A stretch of DNA of 64,000 nucleotides, from positions 377,001 through 441,000 of the forward strand of contig JANTQA010000070.1 of the NCBI GenBank assembly GCA_027625915.1. Direction: 5' to 3'. The notes under the pieces were generated by a model that had not been told where the DNA came from, did not search any database, and saw only the letters and a program-made list of their open reading frames with translations. The stretch comes from Anaeramoeba flamelloides (Eukaryota; Metamonada; Anaeramoebidae). Below, one piece after another: positions 37,828 to 47,625 of this stretch (the first letter of the stretch is position 1; every line of letters starts with the position of its first letter). The translations under genes were made by a program, and so were the position numbers.

Positions 37828-38041
37828 TAGGTGCTTTTGAAAAAAAAAGTCAAGATCTCAAAAGCAATAATAAGTTAAATTCAAAGGTTTTGATTTAGCT
37901 TTTTATTGAACTCTCTGAGAAAATTAATTACACACCTTTTCCAGAATTGAAGAAAAGGTTTATTTCAATTTTACTAATATTTCGTTCGCCGAAAATCTAA
38001 GAATAAGTTTTCGAAAATTGAATGAAAAGTTTGATAGAGTC

Positions 38042-38907
38042 ACCATTGTGAAAAAAATTTGGTTCATTAAAAATAATTGGGTCAGTCAAAAATTTGTTTT
38101 CGTTTTTTAAATAGTAAATATTAGCAAAATGATTTTTGATCAAAGTAAAATTTTATGAACAAATCTTACATTTAAGAAAAACCAACGTCACTATCAATAA
38201 TAATTTTCAAAGTCAAAATTATTTCGTTGTATTTTGTGCTTATAGAATTACTGTGGAACTCTAAAAAACAAAAATTTATTTTTAATTGTAAACTTTACTA
38301 AAAATGTTGATTTTTTTTATTAGATTACATTCCAAGATCTAGTTAATTATTGTTTGGGAAGACTAAAAATTAATAACCGTTTTAAATTAAGGTTTGTCTA
38401 AGGGGATTTTAAGAATTAAAATGGTTTCTGAAATCTTGATATTTCGGTATTTTGAAGTTTTGATTGTAAACATTAGTGGAAAACAATCTCTTTCGAAAAA
38501 ACATCTTTTTTGGAAGATTTTATAATTCAATTTGATTTAAAAGGATATTTAAGATTAACCGTGATAAATTTGCGTTCATTAACAATGATAAATATCTTAT
38601 TGAATAAATAGATTTTAATATTTCCTATTAAATATTTCTCTTATTTTTAGTAAAGTTGACAATTAAAAATCATTTTTTTTTTTTTTAGAGTTCCACAGTA
38701 ATTTTAAAAGGTTAAAATGCAACAAGATAATTTTGCCTTTGAAAATTATTATTGATAGTGACGTTGGTTTTTCTTAAATGTAAGATTTGTTCATAAAATT
38801 TTACTTTGATCAAAAATCATTTTGCTAATATTTACTATTTAAAAAACGAAAACAAATTTTTGACTTACCCAATTATTTTTAATGACCCAAATTTTTTTCA
38901 CAATGGT
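38042..38907. mobile_element. 0.87-kb giant palindrome (foldback element)
   Basis: ACCATTGTGAAAAAAATTTG at the left is mirrored at the right by CAAATTTTTTTCACAATGGT. The mirror runs for about 240-300 bp inward on each side with very few differences (for example AAACCAACGTCACTATCAAT on the left and ATTGATAGTGACGTTGGTTT on the right, and AGTTCCACAGTAATT near the centre), leaving a spacer of about 330-400 bp. Near-identity of the arms indicates recent origin or gene conversion. It lies inside the CACTA element, so it inserted later. Confidence 0.85.
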
Positions 38908-39013
38908 AAATTTTTATTTTCACAGGGTTTTCAATTTAAAAAAAAATTCTTTCAAATTAATAATTTTTTCGAAGTAACCAGATTTTTTGTATTTGAAAAG
39001 AGAGTTTGATTAA

Positions 39014-39106
39014 AAGTTCAAACAGTTTTTCGATTCTGAGGGGTTGAGGTTGAAACTTGATCAAAGTTTTTTATTGAGAAAATTTACTTTGTTTAATTGT
39101 TTTTGA
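39014..39106 (+). pseudogene. Second protein-like frame within the CACTA element
   Basis: Thirty codons, including KFKQFFDSEGLRLKLDQSFL, on the same strand as 37654-37827 and 39454-39612. Family unknown; probably transposase remnant. Confidence 0.3.
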
Positions 39107-39453
39107 TTATTTTAGTGAGATAAATATTTTTTAATAAGAAAAAAAATAAGACGGAATTCCTTCAAGCTCTTCTACAATACTGTAGAGCAAGATCAAAGTG
39201 AAAAGCGAAAAATTAACAAAAAAAAATATTTTGAAGTTTACTTTCAAAATGAATTTAAAATTCAGCCCTTGTGTTTTATTGGTGAATTTAAATTCATACC
39301 TTGATAAAGTTTCTAACGAATTTTTGATCAAACAAAATAATCATTTTTTACTGTTTTTCTTTTTCTTTTTTTGAATTTTTTTAAATTTTTTATCAAGTCT
39401 TAATTATTTTATTGGCCACAAAATAATTCAGACTTGGTAAAAAATAAATTTGA

Positions 39454-39612
39454 ATTCAATTATTGGGAAAAGCAAAAACAATTATCGGAAGAGAAACTAT
39501 TTTGTATAATGAAATTATTTTTAGGAATTTCAATTTGAAGAGGACTTGTATGGAGCTGGCGTATAAATCAAAATTCTTAATACCTCAATGGAAAAGAATT
39601 CAAGGGTTCTAA
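39454..39612 (+). pseudogene. Third protein-like frame within the CACTA element
   Basis: Fifty-two codons, including IQLLGKAKTIIGRETILYNE and CMELAYKSKFLIPQWKRIQG. GC content rises locally. Same strand as the two frames before it, so together they outline a decayed coding region of the element. No named domain recognised. Confidence 0.4.
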
Positions 39613-40623
39613 GTGAAATCTATGTTGGAAAAAGGTGACTGGCACAAAGAGCACAAAATTTAAATTCTCAATTATTTACTTTTATTCTTTTCTTTTTTCC
39701 TTTATTTTTCATTTTCATTTTTTGTTTTTCTTTCTACCTTAATAAAACCAAATTCTCATTCATTTTTTTTGATCTTTATTTTTTGTTTTCAATTTTATTT
39801 TCTTTTTACTATTTTGTTAATTGTTGAGTTTTTGAGTTTGATCATTTTAAAAAGTTGAGTGCTTTATGTTCTGTATTTTTCAAAAAGATTAGTTGTTTTT
39901 CAATAGATTGGGTTTTTTTGTTTGTCTTTAATTAGAGTTCTCAAGACCTTATTTAATTTTTCCATTAAGGGTCAATTTAAAATTTTCCAATTCCCAGTTG
40001 TTTCACAGTGCTGGTAAAATTATTAAAATTAATTTTTATTTTTTTTTTTTATTTATTAAAAAAAAATTATTTTGTCCAGTAGTTAGATGTGATTCGCCAA
40101 TGGCTAGGTGAATAAATGAGGAAGTATAATAACCCTTGATATAACACACTCAAAACACTCTTCAAATTCAATCGTCCAAGATACTCAATATTTTATCTCA
40201 AAACTCAATTTTTCACCTGGATAACTTTGAAAATTTCCCATTTTTTCCCAGAATATTCCTATTTTGTTCCAGTGACCAAATGAAAATTTGGAATATTTGA
40301 AATTGTATTTTTTATTTTTACCTCCTATCCCTTTTTCAGTGAATACGTTTTGTTCACTTAATTCTCTCAATTGTCATTTTCTAACTAAAGTGATAATAAT
40401 GTCAATGTATCACTTTAAAAAATGAAGTGAATGTTTTTGAAAATGAAAATCCTTTTTTTTTTTTTTTTTTTTTTATTTAAATTTAATATTTGTAAAAAGA
40501 TATCTTTAACCATACTAATCCAAAATGAACATTAACTCTCAGAATGTTCATAAGTTTATTAGGGGAAACAGTTTTTATTTCCCATTGATCAAGTTCAAAA
40601 AATTGAAAATTTTCCGAGTAGTG

Positions 40624-40644
40624 TGCCAACTGAGCTAGCGAAGC
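40624..40644 (-). tRNA. 5' portion of the interrupted tRNA-Lys gene
   Basis: Read on the minus strand: 5' acceptor strand GCTTCGC, TA at positions 8-9, first D-stem half GCTC and D loop AGTTGGCA, which includes the whole A box. GCTTCGC pairs with the GCGGAGC of the 3' piece at all seven positions (one T-G), and GCTC pairs with its GAGC. No anticodon arm follows; instead the CACTA element begins directly. The piece lies on the same strand as the 3' piece and in the correct 5'-to-3' order. Confidence 0.8.
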
Positions 40645-41977
40645 AATGTACATTTTTTAAGCGTTTTTCTATTTTATCAGATATTTTATCATTAATACTA
40701 ATTTTTAAACCATAAAATAAAGTTCAAAAAATTATCTGATATCAATCAAATTTCCAATTTAAAAATTTTTGTTCATATAACCAATGACAAACATCAAAAA
40801 ATTTACAATCTAATAAATACTCTACAAAAATAAAAAATTTAAACAAAAATAATAAAACCAACATAGAACAATACAATAAATATAATTTACAATATATTAA
40901 TTTTTACCAGAGAAGAATACATTTGTAATCAATAAAAACACATAAAAAAGAATATACACTCAAGAGATCTTGTTCAAATTTAAAATTTGGTTTTTTTTTG
41001 AGAATATAGAACAATTGAATAAAATCAAAAATTTACCTCAATTATTTGAAAATTTGGAAAACCTAACGATAAACAGAGCACTTGTAAATTCATAAATACT
41101 GATAATCTCTCTCTCTCCCTCTCATATATATATATATATATATCTATATAACGTTTCAAATCAAGAAATTTTTTTGAATTCCAATATATTTTATTGTTTG
41201 TTTGTTGATTAAATTTTATTAATTTTTCCAAATAAGCAAAAAAAAAAACTTTTTCAATTTTTTTTTGAATATGAATTTTTATTTATTTAGTGAAATCACC
41301 GGATTTTCAATTTTGAATTCTGTTTTGTAAATAAAAGTTGATTTTTTTCTCTTTATTTTACCAATTTCACGAATTCACAAATTAATTCAAGGGTTTAAAT
41401 AATTTAAAGTTTTTAATTCATAATTAAAAATTACTAATCCATATGTTACCTATTGTAAATTATTAAATTTCAAAATTGGTCAAATTTCAAAATCCGTTAT
41501 ATTTAATTTTTTTGTATTTTTGAAGACCTCTTTGATTATTTTCATTGGTATGAAAGTTTTGAAAGTTTTTAAAGATTATGTGAGTAAAAAATCAAAGATA
41601 TTTTTTTTTTTGCGATTGGTGGTATTTAATTACTTAAATTGTAGAAAAATCCAGAATTTTGAAATCATCCATACTTGTAATTATCAAAAATTTATTGTAA
41701 ACCAATTTTAATTCAAAAAGTTAAGTGGAAAATTTTTCCCCCCCATAAAATATTTTATAAAAGTCAAATTTGTACCTAATTTTTTTTTTTTTTCAAAATC
41801 CAGGCTTAATTTCCCCCAAAGATACATACCAAAACACCTAAATCATTCTAACATTCTCTAACATACCCTAAAATACCGGTAAAGGGGGTTTAAAATACCC
41901 ACAGCCAATATATTCGAATGGAATTGACTATTTTGAAAAAAATTTTGAATTTGACAAATTTTGATCAATAATAATTT
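40645..41977. other. AT-rich intergenic region with microsatellite
   Basis: A (TC)n then (TA)n tract lies at about 41108-41152. No gene supported. Confidence 0.45.
41108..41152 (+). repeat. (TC)n(TA)n microsatellite
   Basis: TCTCTCTCTCCCTCTC followed by a TATATA run, seen directly in the sequence. Confidence 0.9.
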
Positions 41978-42565
41978 TATGTAAGCTATTTCCAAGAAAT
42001 TCGGGTAAATTTATTTTAAAATATACCTTTTAAACTCAATCTTCAAAAAAGTATTTCAATATCCAAAATCATTAACTACCATTTATCGATTCTTGGTAAT
42101 AAATAAATTTGTTTTTTAGTATTGTATTACACAAATATACAATATTAAATTTTCTGATCTCGATTTTATATGATATTTTTTCGGTGTGAAAATTGGTCTT
42201 TATTATTTTCTTTTTGATTGAAAAAACCGTTTTCATAACTTGTTTAATCTCAATAAATTTACAAATAGAATTGAAAAAATATAACTACATTTTATTGTTA
42301 CTAAAATCATTTATACCCTTTTCATATTTCCGGTTTTTTATTAAAATAGGTCATACATTGTTTTCAGCAAAAAAAGTGCTATTTTTTTTTTCATTTTTTG
42401 GAAATATTTCATCCAACATATTTTAAAATAAATACCTTGGTTATTTATTCAATCAGTATTAATATTAAACTTAATTTGGTATTGTCAATCAATGTATATT
42501 TTTCACTAAAAAAGAATATTTTTTATGAAATATAAAAAAAAATGCCACACTTTTTTGGAAATACC
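41978..42565. repeat. 0.6-kb dispersed element, copy 2
   Basis: Direct diverged relative of 35704-36310, colinear over its whole length. Confidence 0.6.
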
Positions 42566-42699
42566 TTATAATCGACTTAATATAAAAGATTTAAATTATC
42601 TTAAATTTAAGAGTCTAGTAATTTACTGTCGATTGTATTTATACTCAATAAATGACTTGAAACCAAAAAAGGTATTGTGAAATTGCTCTTCTTTTTATA

Positions 42700-42930
42700 G
42701 ACAAAATCCAAATAATGGAAAAAAAAAGTTTAAAGGATCCCAATTTAAAAAAATCAATTTATAAAAAAAAGTTAAAAAGCTTTCCCATTTTTCAAAAAAT
42801 TCAATTCACAAACTAAAAAAATTTCAAAAGGATCTCTTCTGTAAAAAAATTCAACCGTTAATAAAAATTTCACAAGCCCTCATTGGCAAAAAATTTTATT
42901 TAAAAAATAAGTTGAAAAAATTTCAGAAAG
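42700..42930. repeat. Degenerate tandem repeat
   Basis: Loose repeats of about 50 bp built on AAAAAATTCAATT...TTTCAAAAGGATC...TTTAAAAAAA. A similar array is present at 63495-63700, on the same strand. Non-coding. Confidence 0.4.
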
Positions 42931-43486
42931 TCCGAAATAATCCTAATTAAATAAAAAAAAATAATTGTTTCTTTTTTTTAAAGTTCCAAAGAGTTACATT
43001 TCTTCAATTCAAAGCAACTTATTTTCTCTCAATTCACATCCAATTTAACAGAATTTGTTGTAATTTTGTAACCCTCTTTATATGACATACGGTAAGGGTT
43101 TTGCAACATTCTTGTACAAAAAATAACTCAATTAAGGATCTAAAAAAATTAATCAAAAAATTTTGAGATCTCAAATAGCAAACAAAGAGTGACACTTCAA
43201 AATGAACACAATTGTTTTCAAAATTATATACTCAAGACTATTCAAATTGGAAATTGAGTTTGGCACTTTGGCGCTTTTTTCTAAAAATATTATCTTTTTT
43301 GATTTTTGATTTTTGAAGATCGATCACACTTCACATTGGTTCTTTTTTGATTAGTATTAGATTCTCATAAAAATTACGATGTTTTTTTTTTTCCATTCCA
43401 GATAATTATTTTTAACTGGAATGATTCAACCCTTAATTTATAGTTCAGAGAATTTTTATTATATAATTATTATTGATTTTTATATA

Positions 43487-43682
43487 CAACCAGTTCCACT
43501 TTTAAGGTAAAACTTTTCAATAAAATTTAAAGTATAAAAAAATCTCAAAATAAGGGACAAAATTCAATTTCTAAAAAAATAATTAGTGAAAAAAACAATT
43601 CCAAAAAATGTGCTTTAATTTGAGATTTTTTTTGAGCCTTAAATTTCGTTGAAGTTTTCTGCCTTAAAAGTGGAACTGACTG
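43487..43682. mobile_element. Tc1/mariner-like MITE, copy 3 (196 bp)
   Basis: Left CAACCAGTTCCACTTTTAAG, right CTTAAAAGTGGAACTGACTG, TA on both sides (43485-43486, 43683-43684). Interior matches copies at 22540 and 22846. Confidence 0.8.
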
Positions 43683-44066
43683 TAAGTAAAGTAAAAAAAA
43701 AGAACAAAAATATTTGAAAAGTTGATCTTTTGGGAACATTTTAGAATCAAAAAAAGCTACTCATTTTTTTTGACATCCCGAAGATTTATTATTTAGTGGA
43801 ATAAAAATTTATTCAAATTAATTTTGAAAACAACAAGAATGTGAAAGAAAAAAAAAAAAAAGACAATCTATAAATAGTGGTGAATATATTGTGAGTGTTT
43901 GAGCTTCTAGAAGAAGCGTAAAAAAAAAAAAAAAACGCGAAAAATAAAATCAATTTTTTCAAGTTTATTAATTTTTTTCGTGTCAAACATTTAACTTGTC
44001 CACTAAATAGCAAGATTGTAAATAAATAAAATTTTTCACTGAAACGTGGTACCTTGTGTGAATAGT

Positions 44067-44942
44067 TTAAAGGATTACACAACACCCCCCTTTTGAGTCT
44101 GTGTCTTGATCCTTTTCATCTTGTTTCTCATTTTCAGGGTTTTGTTGGCTTTGTTGTGCTTTTAAGTTTCGAACCTCCCTGACAAGAGACTCAAAGCATT
44201 CTGTGACATTGCTACCGTTCTTTGCAGAGGTTTCGTAGTACTGGCTATTATACTTTTTAGCCAATGTCTCGCCTTCTTCTCTTGAGACTAGCCTTTCTTC
44301 ATCAAGATCAGCCTTATTTGCAACAGTGACCACTGGCACCGCTTGGAAGTTTTTTGCTCTTCGAATGGCTTCGTGCAAGTTTCTGGCCTCGGTATAACTT
44401 GCCCTTGAAATAATCGAAAACACTAAAAGAAATGCCTCTCCAATTCGAATGTATTTGTCTCTCACAGATCTGTATTCTTCTTGGCCTGCAGTGTCAATAA
44501 TTTCCAGCATGCATGGCTTTTCATCGGTTGTGATCTTTTTTTTATAACTTTCCTCTTTTTTGTTTTGTTTTGTTTTGGTTAACATCAATTTTGTGAAAAG
44601 TTTTTGTTTTTTGATGTGAAAATTGGGTTTGTTTGTTTCAAAATTTTGGTTTGAAGGAAAAAACGATCATTAGAAAAGAATCAAAAAAATCAAATAAAAA
44701 TTGTTGAAAAAAGTTACCTATGGTAGGATCATAATCTTGAATAAATCTTCCTTGTAAAAACCTGACAGTAAGACACGACTTTCCAACTATTGTTTGGAAA
44801 CAAAATGATCGACATAAGAACAAAAACAGTTTTTATTCAAATTATTTGGCAAAGAAAGCGAAAAGAATTGAAAAAATTAAAAAAACAAACCAGATCCTCC
44901 ACCAATAATTACAATTTTGTATGTTTCGTTTTCTTCAGACAT
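44067..44942 (-). CDS. Ras-family small GTPase, three exons
   Basis: Exons 44942-44891, 44786-44718 and 44554-44067, with introns of 104 and 163 nt; 202 aa. Joining restores P-loop GGGSVGKS (14-21), switch I YDPTIEESYKK, switch II DTAGQEEYRS with the catalytic Gln, VANKADL in place of the usual GNKCDL, and the ETSAK motif. The C terminus is Lys/Asp/Gln-rich and ends CCVIL, so the CaaX box CVIL predicts geranylgeranylation, with a neighbouring Cys that could be palmitoylated. The protein would signal from membranes in its GTP state. One difference from canonical Ras is Ser where Ras has Gly13; Gly12 is kept. Intron 1 interrupts the P-loop Val codon. The short 5' exon starts MSEENETYKIVII, a natural Ras N terminus. 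Confidence 0.95.
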
Positions 44943-46044
44943 TTGCGAAAAAAAGTTCCAAATCTATTAGAATACATAAAAAAAAAAAGTTTACATGTTT
45001 TAAGAGAAAGAACAGTGTTCAAATAAAAAGATCGAAACAAATACTTTTAGAATTAAAAGGTTCTTGTCCTGTCCAGAAGAAGAAAAAAAAAACCCTTAAT
45101 TACCTTACAAATTAAAAAAAGAAAACTGGAATAAAATAAAATATTTTCAAATAATTAAATTGTTATTTGTCACAACAAACTCCCATTCGTTTTTTTAGAC
45201 GCAACTGGAATTTAAAACCATTTTGGTCAAAAGGGTTGTAAAAAATAAATCTTTCCTAGTTAGTTTTTTTGGGACTTTTCAAAAATAAATATTGTTTCAT
45301 CAATCTGAAGAAAGTTGAGTATTTTTATGCAAGTTGGTTAAAAAGGAAACAATTTTTACCCAAATAACAAATATATAAAAAAAATATGATTTTATTATTT
45401 TTCCAAACTTTTTAAAAAAGGGTTTTGGGAGAATTGATTTTAAGTGAATCTCATAACTTCTACTTTGAAAAAGTTCTAGACACCGAATATTTTTGTGGAT
45501 CATTTAATTTTGCAAAGTTTTTTGCTCTTAATCAGATAAAATGCTAAATTCAAAACCTTTTTAAAATAATTTATTAAGTGGGTAATAAATCGAAAAAAAC
45601 TCTTCAAGTAAATTTAACCACAAAATTTTATAATCTTGACATTTCAAATTAAATGTCACAACCACAGCACTCCAATAGTAAAATTACTTCGAGAAGTTAT
45701 TTACAGAAGACAATTAATGTTTTTAAAAGTTTGATCAGTTTTTTATCATTTTGAAAAAAGTTCTAAAATTCTGATATATTTCCAATTTCTTTCAAAAATA
45801 ATTATTTTCTTTGAAAAAAGTAAGAAATCTTATTATCAAAGGAGGAAGTGTACAGAAACACTATTTAAAAATGAAATTACCAAGTTTCAAAAAAAGTAAG
45901 TATAAAAAATCCACTTATTTTTCAGACAAATTACAATTATTATTTTAAACTTGAAAAAAATATAATTTTTTTTATTCAAATAACAGTTCAAATCAATTTT
46001 TTCTTTTTATTGAAAAAAAAAGGGGGGCGGGAAAAAAACCAACC
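44943..46044. other. Upstream region of the Ras gene
   Basis: AT-rich; no gene or clear repeat recognised. Confidence 0.35.
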
Positions 46045-46900
46045 CTCAAATTAAAAATTCTCTCAAAATACTTTTTTAAAACCTGGAAAATTCATCCTAT
46101 AACTCTGTGAAATACTTTTTAATTTGATTATTTTTAAATTCATTAAACCTAATCTTAATTATTCCTGTGGGTTAATAGTAGTCCCAAAGATTAAAAATAT
46201 CAATAGACTTTACTATTTTTACTCATTTTTATGAAATATTTCCAAATAGTTGTAATTAAATAGAATAAATATAATAAAAAATAAATAATAGATATTATCA
46301 AATAACTAATTTAAATAATAAGAGTTCGTGTTTATACTCGTAATATTTGAAAAAAAAAAAAAAATTAGTCTTTTAAAATTAACGAATTTAATAATTATTA
46401 AATAAAATAAATTTTCATTTTTTTTTAGATTATCATGGTTTACAATATCTGATTTATTTTTTTTGCCTTTTTAAAATAAGATTCAAAATTTCAAGCTTAT
46501 TTATTCATACAAACTCCAAAAATTACAAAAAGTATGATTTCCTAAAAATAGCAATTTTTCGTTTTTTTTTTCTCTTTTTAATTTGAAACAAAAATTCAAA
46601 TCTCTAAAAAAGAAATCTTATCTTTTGAAAAAGAATTTAATGAGAAAAAAAAATCCTTTTAAAAATGGTAACTCATCTCTTGAAAGTTGATAAATATGTT
46701 TGTTTATCTGGTTGAATACTACCCTTGTGCAAATAATTACTCTATTACCTTTGGGAAATAAAATAAATAAGAGTTATAAGCTGTTAATATTTTCTCAAAC
46801 AACGCCTTCACAAGGGGTGTATGAGTCAAATCATTGTTGAAATAAGCAACATTTCTCTTGAGATCCAGAATAAGTCTTATATTTCAAATTTTTTGGAATG
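46045..46900. repeat. Dispersed decayed element, copy 2 (partner at 3270-4080)
   Basis: Colinear with 3270-4080. The right part contains the protein-like minus-strand frame 46737-46883. The corresponding part of the first copy shows a related but different frame, so the family probably once encoded a protein. Confidence 0.5.
46737..46883 (-). pseudogene. Protein-like frame in a dispersed repeat
   Basis: Forty-eight codons, including DLKRNVAYFNNDLTHTPLVK and ending FYFPKVIE, with raised GC. The partner repeat at 3270-4080 carries a similar minus-strand frame. Family unknown; decayed. Confidence 0.35.
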
Positions 46901-47564
46901 GGAAATTATTCATGATCAGATTCTTAATTGTAAATTGGTACTAAAAACCTAAACCCATTCCTTTTTGTTTTAAGATAGCTATTGTCTAGTTCCCAATAAA
47001 AATCTCTAACTTACCGAGTTAGAACAAAATAAACAAAAAGATAATTTACATATATTTAATTAAAATTGATAAAAAAAAAATTAACCCATTTTTCGATTTT
47101 AGTTTTAATTATAGATTTTCAACGAAAAATATTAGAAATTATTATTGTTAATTAGGAGTTGTGATTCGAAAAAATTAAACTTGTTTACATAAAATTTTAA
47201 ATTTATTTAGTGTTTATACACGATCTGTAAATGAAGGAAAGATTATAAGTATTCAGATAACATTTCTTAAAAAATGAAAAGTTAAAATTATATCTAAAAA
47301 AATACAAGAAGCAGAGAAAGAAAGAAAAAAGAAAAGAAAAAAAAAAGAAAAATGCAAAATACAAAAAAAATACAAAATGAGAAATAATTAGTTGATCTAA
47401 AAATTGAAATATAGGTTTGAGAAGAATTGTGAATTAGACTAATTGAATATGTTCTATTTCTTCAATAAAACTCAGCCCCTCTGACTGAAAAAGATTTTAT
47501 TATTTATAGTCTTTCTAATAAGTAGAGTACTGAAAAAATTCAAGAAAGATCTTATAACCCATTT

Positions 47565-47567
<3 letters not shown>

Positions 47568-47596
<29 letters not shown>

Positions 47597-47625
47597 CACT
47601 TTATAATATATATATATATATATCC
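47568..47625 (+). repeat. (C)n(CA)n(TA)n microsatellite
   Basis: A C run, then a CA run, then a TA run, ending exactly where the CCCTTAGCACCCC element copy 2 begins; the element appears to have inserted into the TA tract. Confidence 0.9.

Larger units (their letters stand above)
37322..40623. mobile_element. 3.3-kb CACTA-type DNA transposon inserted in a tRNA-Lys gene
   Basis: On the minus strand it starts CACTACTCGGAAAA and ends TTTCCGAGCAGTG, giving terminal inverted repeats of about 13 bp (CACTRCTCGGAAA), the hallmark of CACTA/EnSpm elements. The dinucleotide CA flanks both ends and fits a 2-bp target duplication; removing one copy restores a standard D loop. The interior holds plus-strand frames of protein-like composition (37654-37827, 39014-39106, 39454-39612), probably decayed transposase coding, and a large palindrome (38042-38907) that looks like a second element nested in it. 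I cannot identify the transposase family from these frames. The element appears non-autonomous. Confidence 0.75.
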
